Shown: piece after piece, positions 9,555 through 18,497 of the stretch | How the letters are laid out: the number at the start of each line of letters is the position of its first letter | How positions within the stretch are numbered: position 1 is the first letter of the stretch | Assembly (NCBI GenBank): GCA_028280345.1 | Contig: JANQLY010000014.1 | Coordinates: 62,001-126,000 of the forward strand | From: Pseudomonadales bacterium | Lineage (GTDB): Bacteria; Pseudomonadota; Gammaproteobacteria; Pseudomonadales; UBA7239 | Direction: 5' to 3' | DNA length: 64,000 nucleotides | Notes under the pieces: generated by a model | What the model saw: the letters and a program-made list of their open reading frames with translations, nothing else | Told to the model about the DNA's origin: nothing | Database searches by the model: none | Position numbers and translations under genes: made by a program

Positions 9555-10031
9555 ATGAATGTGAAGAAGATCTTTCTATTAATCGCGACACACGGCATTG
9601 CCATCACGTTTGGCTTTGCAGCGGGAATTTATATGTTGCCTATACTGACAGCCCCCGAAGCACCAAGCGAACCTGAGATAAAAGAGATTGCTACAGCGGC
9701 AATGTACTCAGGTGTGTTTCGACTCGATCTGGCTGATAGCGATGCTTTTCATTGGGGTGAAGGCGAAATATCAGTGGGTGAGAAATTTATCACATTTATG
9801 GGAGAACTTTCCCCCGGACCAGACTATAAACTTTATCTTTCTCCTGAATTTGTAGAAACAGAAAAAGATTTTAATAATCTAAAGTCATCCATGCTCAGAG
9901 TCGGAGATGTAAAAACTTTTAACAACTTCGTGGTAGAGCTGCCAACGGATGTAAACCCTTCAGATTATACAAGCGTGATTATCTGGTGTGAGTCTTTTGG
10001 TGAGTTTATAACTGCTGCCAAATACCGCTAA
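9555..10031 (+). CDS. DM13-domain protein with N-terminal membrane anchor
   Basis: The protein has 158 residues. An N-terminal hydrophobic segment (about residues 6-30, IFLLIATHGIAITFGFAAGIY) is an uncleaved anchor or signal. Residues about 50-158 match the DM13 pattern: FHWGEGEISVGEKFITF, then PGPDYKLYLSPEF, and at the end VIIWCESFGEFITAAKYR with the conserved Cys in IWC. DM13 domains have been proposed to act in extracytoplasmic redox or hydroxylation reactions, but their role in bacteria is unproven. The gene follows the small cationic ORF by about 100 bp and ends just before a structured repeat element. The domain call is firm; the function is not known. Confidence 0.8.
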   Translation: MNVKKIFLLIATHGIAITFGFAAGIYMLPILTAPEAPSEPEIKEIATAAMYSGVFRLDLADSDAFHWGEGEISVGEKFITFMGELSPGPDYKLYLSPEFVETEKDFNNLKSSMLRVGDVKTFNNFVVELPTDVNPSDYTSVIIWCESFGEFITAAKYR

Positions 10032-10082
10032 CAGCAAAACCAATACCTGTTTTTAATAAACTTGCATATCCAGCTCGCGACT

Positions 10083-10258
10083 TATAAGCAACCGAGCAAA
10101 GCAGATTTTTCGGGGAGAATTTTCAGGAGAAAATTCAGGCCCGCTGAGTAGGAGCGAATCGGGCCGACCCCAAGAAAAAGCTGTGGCGCGAGGGTACCCG
10201 CAGGGTTGCTTATAGGAGAAGGAATTTTTGGTTACTTTTGTTTCCTTACAAAAGTAAC
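10083..10258. repeat. Structured palindromic repeat element between convergent genes
   Basis: An 11-bp inverted repeat, TATAAGCAACC (10083-10093) and GGTTGCTTATA (10204-10214), encloses a hairpin GAATTTTC-AGGA-GAAAATTC (10117-10136), a GGCCCG/CGGGCC pair (10138-10143 with 10160-10165) and the palindrome GGGTACCC (10192-10199). An 11-bp hairpin GTTACTTTTGT-TTCCTT-ACAAAAGTAAC (10231-10258) follows. The whole lies between two convergent genes. The last hairpin may terminate transcription, but it has no long T-run. The nested design looks like a mobile palindromic repeat or a folded RNA. Similar TTTTTGGTTACTTTTG elements are, from memory, common in gammaproteobacterial spacers. Confidence 0.7.
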
Positions 10259-10287
10259 ACCCCCCAACCGGCAGGTTGAAAGAACTA

Positions 10288-11031
10288 CTATCCTTTCCTC
10301 AACTCCGCAGCAGTCTTTTGTTCGTTAACCATCGACTCTTCCAATGTCGCAGTTGCACCAAAATGCAAACACTCTTTGATCGCGCCTAAAATAGCCGGGT
10401 TATTTCCGGCAATCTCCGCCGCCATCGCTTTGGCTTCCTCAAGCAACTTATCGCCGGGTACAACTTTGTTAACAAGACCGATTTGCTCGGCCTCTTCAGC
10501 AAGAATGATTTTGGCGGTCATCATGAGTTCTCGCGCTTTGGCGGGACCAACCACGCGCTGTAACAGATGGGTGCTACCTAAACCTGGCAGGATGCCGAGT
10601 TTGGCAAAGGTTAAACCGATTTTTGCACCTTCTGCTGCAATACGAATATCACAGGGCAAAGCCATGGTGATGCCAACACCAATGGCGTGACCGTTAATCG
10701 CAGCAATGACCGGCTTCGGGTAATGCGCAAGCGTAGCAGGTAGCTCACGAATAAAACGTTCTTCTCCAAGTTTCGGACCTTTAATTTCTTCACCGCGTTC
10801 AGCAGCGGCAAACTGTTCTTTAAGGTGTTCAAGGTCTACACCGGCACAGAAACCGCGCCCTTCACCGGTGAGTATCACAACTTTTACGTCATCGTTATCT
10901 TTAAGTTCGTTAAACGCATCGACGACTTCTTCACCCATACCGACGGTGTAGGCGTTGAGCTTATCGGGGCGGTTTAAACGAATGGTGGCAATACCTTCTT
11001 CGATATCGAGCAGGATGTTTTCAAAACTCAT
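10288..11031 (-). CDS. Enoyl-CoA hydratase/isomerase family protein
   Basis: The start ATG at 11031 is chosen because GGAGAA lies immediately upstream; a TTG further upstream is less likely. The product is 247 residues (MSFENILLDIEEGIATIRL...). Crotonase-fold signatures are RPDKLNAYT, GEGRGFCAGVDLEHLK (oxyanion hole region) and KPVIAAINGHAIGVGITMA. The Glu pair that defines true hydratases is not obvious around LGILPGLGSTHLLQR, so an isomerase or a retro-Claisen activity cannot be excluded. It is the last gene of an operon with two acyl-CoA dehydrogenases (gap 57 bp), so it probably acts on the product of these dehydrogenases in beta-oxidation of an alkyl or ring side chain. Confidence 0.92.
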   Translation of the reverse strand: MSFENILLDIEEGIATIRLNRPDKLNAYTVGMGEEVVDAFNELKDNDDVKVVILTGEGRGFCAGVDLEHLKEQFAAAERGEEIKGPKLGEERFIRELPATLAHYPKPVIAAINGHAIGVGITMALPCDIRIAAEGAKIGLTFAKLGILPGLGSTHLLQRVVGPAKARELMMTAKIILAEEAEQIGLVNKVVPGDKLLEEAKAMAAEIAGNNPAILGAIKECLHFGATATLEESMVNEQKTAAELRKG

Positions 11032-11088
11032 GTACTTCTCCAATTAAATTCTTTCTGTCATTAGCTACCCAGTCTATTCACGCAGTAG

Positions 11089-12261
11089 CTATTTCGGTAA
11101 GCCTAATACTCGTTCGCCAATAATATTTCGCTGTATTTCCGATGTGCCGCCGCCCAATGTATCGGCAAACGAATATAAAAACTTGCGCGGCCATGCCCAA
11201 TGATCACCACCGAGGTCGGGGTTGTGAAAACGTTCCGGGCCGAGGATTTCCATCGCAAGCTTTAACACTTTTTTGTGGATCTCGGAGGAATACAGTTTCA
11301 GGATTGAACCTTCCGGCCCTGGCATGCCGGTGCGTTCGTTGCGCGACACCCCCATGAGTGTCATTGCCAGTAGCGCACGGGTTTCGGCACGCAGTTTCAT
11401 TAACTCGTGGGCAATATGATCATCATTAATTGCAAAGCGTCCGTCTTCAAGCGGGGTGTTTTTTGCCACATCAATCAATTCTTCCATTAGCGTCGATGAG
11501 CGCACCGCATAGGGCATAAACGCCGTGCCACGCTCAAATGCAAGTTGCGCCATGGAGACTCGCCAGCCGTTATCGATACCACCCACCACGTTTTTCAGTG
11601 GAATGCGCACGTTGTCGTAAAACACTTCGTGCAGGTCATCACCGCCGGACATATCCTTGATCGGACGAATTTCCATGCCCGGGTTATCCATCGTGTTAAT
11701 GACCCAGGTAATGCCTTTGTGGCGCGAGTCTGCCGCGCCGGTGCGTACGAGCAACTGTTGCAGGTCGGCAAAGCGCGCCCAACTGGTCCAGATTTTCGAA
11801 CCATTTACTACAAGCTCATCGCCATCGATTTCGGCCTTGCATTTAAGGTTGGCAAGATCGGAACCCGCTGACGGCTCGGAGAAACCCTGACACCAGATCA
11901 CTTCACCTTTCAGAATCGGTGGCAGGTATTGTTTTTTCTGTTCTTCAGAACCACAGGCAATAATCGTTGGTCCCGCGAGGTTCAGTCCGTTAAAGCGGTA
12001 ATGATCGCCTGGTGCATTAACCTTGGCGTATTCCATAAGAAAAATTAACTGTTGAAAGGTATCGAACCCCTGACCACCGTATTCTTTCGGCCAGTTAATG
12101 CCGGCCCAACCACCTTCGTAGAGTTTTTTTTGCCACGCGAGGTCATACTCACGCGCCTGGTCGGTACCTTCAACGCGCTCTTCCTTTGGCATGTTATCCA
12201 ACAACCAGCTGCGCACCTTCTCGCGGAACTGTTCCTGCTCGGGGGTAAAATCAAGATTCAT
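11089..12261 (-). CDS. Acyl-CoA dehydrogenase, probable catalytic subunit of a heteromeric pair
   Basis: The protein has 390 residues with the full acyl-CoA dehydrogenase fold. Motifs are WCQGFSEPSAGSDLANLK (FAD/substrate contact, about 123-140), NGSKIWTSWA and the C-terminal GGGTSEIQRNIIGERVLG (370 onward). The Glu used as catalytic base in MCAD is replaced by Gly in the GGGTSE motif. Glu243 in LAFERG sits where isovaleryl-CoA dehydrogenase-type enzymes carry the base, so the protein may be active through that position. It is adjacent to a smaller ACAD gene (36 bp apart), as in the alpha2beta2 steroid side-chain dehydrogenases of actinobacteria. The substrate is not known. Confidence 0.93.
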   Translation of the reverse strand: MNLDFTPEQEQFREKVRSWLLDNMPKEERVEGTDQAREYDLAWQKKLYEGGWAGINWPKEYGGQGFDTFQQLIFLMEYAKVNAPGDHYRFNGLNLAGPTIIACGSEEQKKQYLPPILKGEVIWCQGFSEPSAGSDLANLKCKAEIDGDELVVNGSKIWTSWARFADLQQLLVRTGAADSRHKGITWVINTMDNPGMEIRPIKDMSGGDDLHEVFYDNVRIPLKNVVGGIDNGWRVSMAQLAFERGTAFMPYAVRSSTLMEELIDVAKNTPLEDGRFAINDDHIAHELMKLRAETRALLAMTLMGVSRNERTGMPGPEGSILKLYSSEIHKKVLKLAMEILGPERFHNPDLGGDHWAWPRKFLYSFADTLGGGTSEIQRNIIGERVLGLPK

Positions 12262-12297
12262 TGTATTGTTCCTATAGCCTTAAGCGTTATTTGATAA

Positions 12298-13341
12298 CTA
12301 GAGCGCCGGTCCGGCCAGTTTGGATAATTGTTGCAACTGCTTGCGCTGGGTGCCGAACAGCTGATCAAGAACGTGCGCTCGTTTTACAAACAGATGAATA
12401 TCCATTTCCTGGGTAAAACCCATACCACCGTGAACCTGTACTGCAGTATTCGCATTGTCCATCGCCGCGTCTGACGCAAGGGTTTTTGCACACAAAGTAT
12501 CAAACACTGCGTTATCTCCCTGGGCTTTAGCCGGGTCTTCCAGTTCAATCGCCGCTACATAGATTTGCGATAACGAGGCCTCGCACTTAACAGCCATTTC
12601 TGCACAGTAGTGCTTGATCGCCTGAAACGCACCGATGGGTTTACCGTATTGTTCACGTACCTTGGCGTATTCTACACAGCGATCGCGTGTGGCTTCAGCA
12701 ATACCAAGCTGCATTGCAGCGGTCAATAACACACCGCGTAAGTAAATATCTTCATCGCTCTTTTTCAACGCGGCAACGGTGGACACATTCTCACAACTTG
12801 CCGCGGCAAATTGCATTTTGTCATCGGTGCAAGGCAGCGCTTTAAAAATGGAAATCGCAGACTTTTCCACCAGCGCAGAAGCATTGTCGTCGACGATTAA
12901 CACAAGATCAGCATCATCGCCTTCAAACACGTAATACTCACCGGTGACGGTATTGTCGACTACCGGTGTCTGGCTGTAACGCGGTATCGCAACCGCCACG
13001 AGTTTTTCACCGGCCATGATCGAAGCTGCAAGCTCTTCATCACCGGCCACTGCTGCGAGACGTGTACCAAGAATACTGCCAAGCACTGCTGGAGAAACCA
13101 AATAGCGCCCCATTTCCACACAGAGCAGTGTTTCCTCGCGCAAGCCATACCCCACACCCCCCAGATCTTCCGACAAACCGATACCAAACCAACCGAGTTC
13201 GGCAATTTTGCCCAGCATAGTACGATCAATCAGCGGTTGTTCACCACTTTGCAGCATACGCTCTACGGGCAGCTCTTTTTCCAGAAAGCCGACACTCGCA
13301 TCGACGATCTGGTTTTGTTCTTCTGTGGGCAATAAATCCAT
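12298..13341 (-). CDS. Acyl-CoA dehydrogenase-like subunit, probable partner of the 11089 gene
   Basis: This protein of 347 residues is shorter than a standard ACAD of about 380. The C-terminal domain is clear: CVEYAKVREQYGKPIGAFQ, then VQVHGGMGFTQEMDIHLF. The region where the classic catalytic Glu would be reads LDQLFGTQRKQL and lacks it, and the middle domain is degenerate. This fits a non-catalytic or FAD-poor partner in a heterotetramer. It is the first gene of the operon that continues with the second ACAD and the enoyl-CoA hydratase. A shared dyad lies 115 bp upstream, in the region divergent from the nitroreductase gene. Confidence 0.9.
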   Translation of the reverse strand: MDLLPTEEQNQIVDASVGFLEKELPVERMLQSGEQPLIDRTMLGKIAELGWFGIGLSEDLGGVGYGLREETLLCVEMGRYLVSPAVLGSILGTRLAAVAGDEELAASIMAGEKLVAVAIPRYSQTPVVDNTVTGEYYVFEGDDADLVLIVDDNASALVEKSAISIFKALPCTDDKMQFAAASCENVSTVAALKKSDEDIYLRGVLLTAAMQLGIAEATRDRCVEYAKVREQYGKPIGAFQAIKHYCAEMAVKCEASLSQIYVAAIELEDPAKAQGDNAVFDTLCAKTLASDAAMDNANTAVQVHGGMGFTQEMDIHLFVKRAHVLDQLFGTQRKQLQQLSKLAGPAL

Positions 13342-13455
13342 AGCAGTTCCTGGTTAAGCTTCTTCGATCACAGCACCTGATCATGTAACAAGCGCTCCGC
13401 CACCCCATTTGTGTTATACCGGCATCTGTTGGTACGCTTTGCGGCCAGCCTTTTT

Positions 13456-13471
13456 CAAGACAGGTGACTGG
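13456..13471. promoter_or_regulatory. Shared dyad, site 1 (ACAD operon / nitroreductase)
   Basis: CAAGACAGGTGACTGG flanked by TTTTT and AAAAG. It lies in the divergent region, 115 bp from the ACAD operon start and 122 bp from the nitroreductase start. It matches four other sites in the window, all upstream of catabolic units. It is likely the operator of a dimeric regulator. Confidence 0.55.
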
Positions 13472-13593
13472 AAAAGAATTTTAGTGAAAGCCGGGGCGCT
13501 TGAAAAGCGCGGATTTCCCCTTAGCCAGGCAATCTGCTTAAATCGCACCTGCAAGATCAACCCACCATTCATCTATTTACGAGGATACAGGTA

Positions 13594-14157
13594 ATGACTT
13601 CTGCCATCATTGATGCCATGCATAGCCGCAATTCGGTTTCCCAGCTCGAGGAACCAGGGCCAAGTGCCGAACAGCTTGAGAATATTCTCAAGGCTGGACT
13701 GCGCGCCAATGACCACCGCCGCCTGCGTCCATGGAAGTTTCTCGTGATGAAGGGGGAGGCGCGCAAGCGACTCGGGGAAATCTTTGTTGCGGCACGGCTC
13801 GCGGAAAATTCGGATTTCAGCACAGAGGAGCAGGAAAAACTCGCCGCCAAACCCCTGCGTGCACCGGTGATTATCACCGTGGTCGCAAAGGTGCGCAGTG
13901 ACGAAAAAGTACCGGATATTGAGCAAGTGATCTCCGCCGGAGGGTCGGCCCAATTAATGTCACTCGCAGCCCACGCGCTGGGTGTTGGCGCAGTATGGCG
14001 CACCGGCAGCCTCGCCTATAACGTACTTGTCCACAAACGACTCGGACTTGAAGAAGGTGATCAGATTGTCGGCTTTCTGTATCTCGGCACACCCAAAAAC
14101 ACCAAGCCACTCGCCGAGCTGGCTTTGGATGACTTTGTGATTAACTGGCAGGGATAA
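13594..14157 (+). CDS. Nitroreductase family protein (YdjA-like)
   Basis: The protein has 187 residues. The N-terminal SRNSVSQL and HRRLRPWKFLVM segments match the FMN-phosphate binding and substrate regions of the short nitroreductases, and GGSAQLMSLAAHALGVGAVW is the typical central helix. IVGFLYLGTPK closes the flavin fold. These FMN enzymes reduce nitro groups, quinones or enones with NAD(P)H in the cytosol. Spacing from GAGGAT to the ATG is good. It is transcribed away from the ACAD operon and shares its dyad-containing control region, so it may act in the same pathway. The physiological substrate is unknown. Confidence 0.9.
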   Translation: MTSAIIDAMHSRNSVSQLEEPGPSAEQLENILKAGLRANDHRRLRPWKFLVMKGEARKRLGEIFVAARLAENSDFSTEEQEKLAAKPLRAPVIITVVAKVRSDEKVPDIEQVISAGGSAQLMSLAAHALGVGAVWRTGSLAYNVLVHKRLGLEEGDQIVGFLYLGTPKNTKPLAELALDDFVINWQG

Positions 14158-14222
14158 GCATAACCGCTGTTGGCAGGCCATATTGCAACAACCAGCAGAT
14201 CATAAATCATTCATTTTTCAGT

Positions 14223-14265
14223 CATTTTTAAAAACCTGATTAAAGTGACTGGATTTTTAAAAATG
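14223..14265. repeat. Long AT-rich inverted repeat
   Basis: CATTTTTAAAAA (14223-14234) and TTTTTAAAAATG (14254-14265) are perfect 12-bp inverted copies with a 19-bp loop that can add a CC/GG pair. It lies 65 bp after the nitroreductase gene and 107 bp before the next start. It may end nitroreductase transcription or act as a binding site. A second hairpin, CCGAAG-TC-CTTCGG (14310-14323), lies in the leader of the next gene. Confidence 0.55.
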
Positions 14266-14371
14266 CCTGTGTTTTTATTTATCGCCTATATGAAGCGCTC
14301 TATAAGTTGCCGAAGTCCTTCGGGTGGTTAGCTGAGCAATAATAAACCCAATAAATCTGGAAGGGCTTAGT

Positions 14372-17300
14372 ATGACTGGCGAAGAACCTCAAGTTACCTC
14401 TGTTGCTGAAAAGACCAATTCTGATACAACCTCTATAACTTCAACTTCCAAAAAAACTGAAAGGAAAGGTTTTAAGCGTTTGCGTGGAGCAGCAGCGCTT
14501 GGAGCCTTGAGTATGGCGAGCTTGTTCGCGCCTTCTGGCCGGGCCGCGACGGTCACAAGCGGAACACCGCTGAGCGTGAGCCAGAGTGTATCAAGAAGTA
14601 CGGGGAATGTATTTCTCACCTGGGGCTCTATCGGCAATACGACGACCACCCATAACCACTTTCCCGGCGTATCCACAACGGGCGGCGGCAATTTGATGTC
14701 GACCCAATACAACTTTGAGATTGGGAAACTGGATATGCAGCGCATGTATGCCAACCCTATCACGTCATGTACATTCATTGGTTCAGATTCGTTTTGCACC
14801 AGTGGCACAAATTTTAACTATCAAAATCCTATTGCCACTGCATTGGGTCTGGCAGTGGATAACGTGATGTTTCTGAACCCAGACAATACGGTTGATCTGA
14901 CCAACAGCGTAGTGACAAGCGATACGGTGACCATGAGCGGCCTGGATGTGAATATCCGTTATCGTTTTTTTGGTACTGGCCAGACCGCAGCAGATAGAGC
15001 TGCCGCGAGAGCGCTCTATACGTTTACCAATACAACCGGCGCCCAAATTGATATCGACGCAATGGTTGCCGGCAAGACAAACTATTCGCTTAACGGCAAC
15101 ACGGTTTACATCATGGATACCGCAAACAGTGATACCGTTGTCGACAATGCTGATCAATGGATTGTCGCTGATGACTCAACGTTGTATCCCAGACATGCAA
15201 CCACCATTCTTGCGCGTTATGGCACGGGAGGCGTAGTGCCGGTCAATGCCATCCTGCTCGGCGATAATACCAATGGCGGCAACGGTCAAAGTTATGGCTT
15301 TCGATATAGCCTTTCGATACCCGCCGGTGCGACCGTGCGTTTATTAGGTTTTATTGAAATAGTTGACGGTAATTATAGTGAGGCCAGTTCCCGTGCAGCA
15401 GCCTATGTAGATGGTGCCAGCCTGGATTCTGCCGGCTTGCTTGAGGGTTTGACTACCCAGGAGCTTGCGGAAATTGCCAACTACACCTTTGGGGCACCAG
15501 ATTCAGATAGCGATGGCATGCCGGACGATTGGGAAGATGCCAACGGTCTCAATAAAAATGACCCCGGTGATGCCTCGCTGGACGGAGATAGCGATGGTTT
15601 GAATAACCTCGAGGAATACAACGCAGGCAGTGACCCGAACGTGTCCGACACCGATATGGATGGCGTTAATGATGGCGATGAAGTTAATACCTATTCTTCT
15701 GATCCAACGGACAGTGATAGTGATGACGATGGTTTAACCGATGGTGTCGAAGTAAATACCGAAGGCACTTCGCCGACAAACAGTGATACCGATGGTGATT
15801 TCGTCAGTGATGGCGACGAAGTTAATACCTATTCCACCAACCCTCTGGTTGCTGACCCGAATAATGATCAGGACGGCATACCGGATGCGTTTGATCCTGA
15901 CGATGACAACGACACGCTGCCTGATAGTTGGGAGACAAGTTACGGCCTGGATCCTTTTAATGCTAGCGATGCCGGCGCAGATACCGATGCTGACAGCTAT
16001 ATTAATATTGAGGAATATCAGCTTGGCTCGAACCCGGCAGATCACCAGTCACGACCTGGCACTACAATTGGTTATGTGGCCAAAGAATCAGTCGAGGCTA
16101 CCGTTTTAGTACAGTATGATCTGGAAACCGGGGCTGTACTGGCAGAAAAAACACTTGCTGGCATTCCAGGGGCTGACAAAATATCTTCACTCGCGTTTAG
16201 CCCGGACAATGTACTGTATGCGTTCTCTAACGGATCTGGAGGCGCGAACCTTTATACCATCGACATCCCGACAGGGGTCGCAACATTGATTGGCTCCCAC
16301 GGTCTAAATCTCGGCCTTGATCTTGGCGGTATTACCTTTGATGCAAAAGGGAATTTATATGCCATAGACTATGTCGATCTTTATCAGCTCAATACCAGCA
16401 CTGCCGCTGCAAGTTATATCGCTGATGCAATCGGGCGAACGATAGCTTCTGCCGGGAAAAATATTTATACCACCGCAAATACCAATCGTCTGTTGCTCAT
16501 TGATAAAGAGACCGGCGCTGAAACAGAAGTTGCCCTCAATACACCACTGGGTAGTCGCGGTGCATCGATTGATAACGCAGGCAAGTTCTGGAATATCGGT
16601 ATCGGTGGAACAGTGTATGAAGTTAATATTGCTACTGCGGCCACCACTCAACATCCAAATCTACAGGGAACGCTGGATGTTGGTCAATATTACTATGGCC
16701 TTGCGATCAGAAAGATGCCAAAAAATGTCCAACATGATTTCGACCGGGACGGTGATGGCGATATGGTCTTTCAGGAAAGTGGCAGCGGTTCAGTCACGGC
16801 CTGGACGATACAGGATGCAGACAAGCTCAGTGGCGCCTGGTTAGGTAATTTATCTACCTCGACCTTACAGATGACAGCAAATATTAATCGTGACCTGGAT
16901 GTGGATTTGCTTTTCCAGGATGGAGCCGGAGAAGTGATTGCCTGGATCATGGAAGATGGCAGCTATCAATCAGCGGTTACATTAGGTACCCAGGCCGGTT
17001 ATAGCCTGGTCGCTGCGGGTGATCTCGATAATGACAAGGATGACGATCTGATCTTCAATGACGGTAGCGGCAATGTGATTGTCTGGATCATGGAAGACAA
17101 TGTACGCGAGTCCTCAGCATGGCTCGGGCAGTGGCCGGGCCAAACCGTGATGACCGTCGCGGATATTGATCGGGATGCTGACATGGATATTGTTACTCAG
17201 GATGCGTCGGGGAATGTCAATGTGATTGAAATGGAAGATGGCGCAAAGGTTGCGTCCCGCTGGTTAGGGCAGTGGGCCGGACGCACGGTCGTTGGTACCG

Positions 17301-17722
17301 GCGATGCAGATAACGATGACGACGACGATATCTTTATGGAAAATAGCGGCGACGTGATGGTTATTGACATGGAAGGCGGTGAAAAAGTTATTGGTGTCTG
17401 GCTTGGCACCTGGCCTGGTACTCAGGTGACAGGTGTTGGTGATATCGACAACGATGGCGATGATGACCTGATTCAACAAAATACCGGTAGCGGTTCTGTG
17501 CAAGTAGTCGAATTGGAAAATGGCGCGAAAGTGACTGGTCGCTGGCTGGGGAATTTTGCCTACGATGTCAAAGGTATATTGGATGCCGATGCTGACGGTG
17601 ATGTGGATGTCGCCATGCAGGATGGCTCTGGCAATGTAGCCTTGATCGAACTTGAAGGTGGTGCAAAAGTTGGCGGAGCCAAATGGCTCGGTATTAATAC
17701 CGGCACGCTAACCTTAAAGTAA
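14372..17722 (+). CDS. Secreted protein with TSP3-like calcium repeats and a C-terminal seven-repeat propeller
   Basis: The protein has 1116 residues. A signal segment lies near residues 33-58 (RLRGAAALGALSMASLFAPS), preceded by a Ser/Thr/Lys-rich leader. Residues about 60-370 form a beta-rich domain without a recognised family. About 375-560 holds thrombospondin type 3-like repeats with DSDSDGMPDDWED and DTDMDGVNDGDEVN, which bind calcium. About 570-790 looks like a propeller-type domain (LAFSPDNVLYAFSNG, GITFDAKGNLYAI). The C-terminal 330 residues are seven copies of a repeat of about 47 residues, each with a D-x-D-x-D-x-D loop, then a tryptophan- or glutamate-rich strand (WIMEDG, WLGQWPG). 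This is consistent with a seven-bladed FG-GAP/VCBS propeller. It is probably a large exported or surface protein for adhesion or polymer binding. Confidence 0.85.
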   Translation: MTGEEPQVTSVAEKTNSDTTSITSTSKKTERKGFKRLRGAAALGALSMASLFAPSGRAATVTSGTPLSVSQSVSRSTGNVFLTWGSIGNTTTTHNHFPGVSTTGGGNLMSTQYNFEIGKLDMQRMYANPITSCTFIGSDSFCTSGTNFNYQNPIATALGLAVDNVMFLNPDNTVDLTNSVVTSDTVTMSGLDVNIRYRFFGTGQTAADRAAARALYTFTNTTGAQIDIDAMVAGKTNYSLNGNTVYIMDTANSDTVVDNADQWIVADDSTLYPRHATTILARYGTGGVVPVNAILLGDNTNGGNGQSYGFRYSLSIPAGATVRLLGFIEIVDGNYSEASSRAAAYVDGASLDSAGLLEGLTTQELAEIANYTFGAPDSDSDGMPDDWEDANGLNKNDPGDASLDGDSDGLNNLEEYNAGSDPNVSDTDMDGVNDGDEVNTYSSDPTDSDSDDDGLTDGVEVNTEGTSPTNSDTDGDFVSDGDEVNTYSTNPLVADPNNDQDGIPDAFDPDDDNDTLPDSWETSYGLDPFNASDAGADTDADSYINIEEYQLGSNPADHQSRPGTTIGYVAKESVEATVLVQYDLETGAVLAEKTLAGIPGADKISSLAFSPDNVLYAFSNGSGGANLYTIDIPTGVATLIGSHGLNLGLDLGGITFDAKGNLYAIDYVDLYQLNTSTAAASYIADAIGRTIASAGKNIYTTANTNRLLLIDKETGAETEVALNTPLGSRGASIDNAGKFWNIGIGGTVYEVNIATAATTQHPNLQGTLDVGQYYYGLAIRKMPKNVQHDFDRDGDGDMVFQESGSGSVTAWTIQDADKLSGAWLGNLSTSTLQMTANINRDLDVDLLFQDGAGEVIAWIMEDGSYQSAVTLGTQAGYSLVAAGDLDNDKDDDLIFNDGSGNVIVWIMEDNVRESSAWLGQWPGQTVMTVADIDRDADMDIVTQDASGNVNVIEMEDGAKVASRWLGQWAGRTVVGTGDADNDDDDDIFMENSGDVMVIDMEGGEKVIGVWLGTWPGTQVTGVGDIDNDGDDDLIQQNTGSGSVQVVELENGAKVTGRWLGNFAYDVKGILDADADGDVDVAMQDGSGNVALIELEGGAKVGGAKWLGINTGTLTLK

Positions 17723-17753
17723 CTCTGAGTTGGCAGTGCGGCGATTTGACAGT

Positions 17754-17780
17754 ACGGCTCTCTGCTCTAAAGAGAGCCGT
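17754..17780. terminator. Hairpin between convergent genes
   Basis: ACGGCTCTCT-GCTCTAA-AGAGAGCCGT has a perfect 10-bp stem. It overlaps the stop codon of the histidine phosphatase gene on the minus strand and lies 31 bp past the stop of the repeat protein. There is no T-run, so any termination role is uncertain. Confidence 0.45.
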
Positions 17781-18405
17781 TGAGGAATTGCAACACCGGC
17801 CAGGGTTTACCTTCGCTGTAAAATACCTTAATGCGATTAAGTGACGCATAGGGCACTTCAAAGCGACCGATATTCGCCAACGGTATATTGAGCAAACTCG
17901 CGAGTAACACCCGGATTACCCCGCCGTGGGTCACCAGCAATATCTGCTTGCCACTGGCCTGCTCAAGTATCTGTTGCCAGCCGCGCTCTACCCGCTCGCG
18001 AAACTCTATCATCGGCTCACCGTTGGGCGGTGTCTTGTTTTCCGGGTCGGCAAAAAATGTTTTTACGTGGTTGCGCTCCTGTTCCCAGACTTCAGCAATT
18101 GCACGCCCTTCCCAATCGCCGAAATGCACTTCACGAAAATCATCTATGACTTCCAAACTGCAACCGTGTCGACCCGACAATTCCTGCGCAAACGCCTGAC
18201 AACGTTGTAACGGTGAACTGACAATATGCCGCCAGGGAAATTCCCGCTGCGGGTGTGGCAGCGCCGCACACATTTGCTGCCAACCATTGTCATTAAGCGG
18301 CAAGTCCGTGCTACCTCGATATACCGCTCCACCTTCACACTCACCGTGGCGCAGTAAATCGATTGTGGCCACATTTTCTATCTGAAACTCGCCTTGCTCA
18401 CTCAT
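17767..18405 (-). CDS. Histidine phosphatase family protein (CobC/phosphoglycerate mutase-like)
   Basis: The protein has 212 residues. The phospho-acceptor motif LLRHGECEGG lies at about residues 17-26. The second half carries LLVTHGGVIRVLLASLL with the second active-site His, and FGDWEGRAIAEVWEQE and PNGEPMIEFRERVERGW are the usual middle motifs of alpha-ribazole phosphatase-type members. The RGSTDLPLNDNGW stretch is also typical. It may dephosphorylate alpha-ribazole phosphate or a small sugar phosphate. No cobalamin gene is nearby, so the specific role is open. It is the last gene of a minus-strand run with the ROK kinase, 92 bp apart. Confidence 0.9.
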   Translation of the reverse strand: MSEQGEFQIENVATIDLLRHGECEGGAVYRGSTDLPLNDNGWQQMCAALPHPQREFPWRHIVSSPLQRCQAFAQELSGRHGCSLEVIDDFREVHFGDWEGRAIAEVWEQERNHVKTFFADPENKTPPNGEPMIEFRERVERGWQQILEQASGKQILLVTHGGVIRVLLASLLNIPLANIGRFEVPYASLNRIKVFYSEGKPWPVLQFLNGSL

Positions 18406-18497
18406 CGCAACCTTTATCGCTATAACCTATTAATACTACTCATACTGCATTCATCTTTTACCGGGAATAACCCTGCCGTACAACCTACTCCTACAAC

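Noticed and set aside
14300..14371. Possible cyclic di-GMP riboswitch before the secreted repeat protein
   Set aside because: GGTGGTTAGC after a hairpin recalled part of the GEMM fold, but the GGCAAACC and GCAAAGCC segments are missing upstream.
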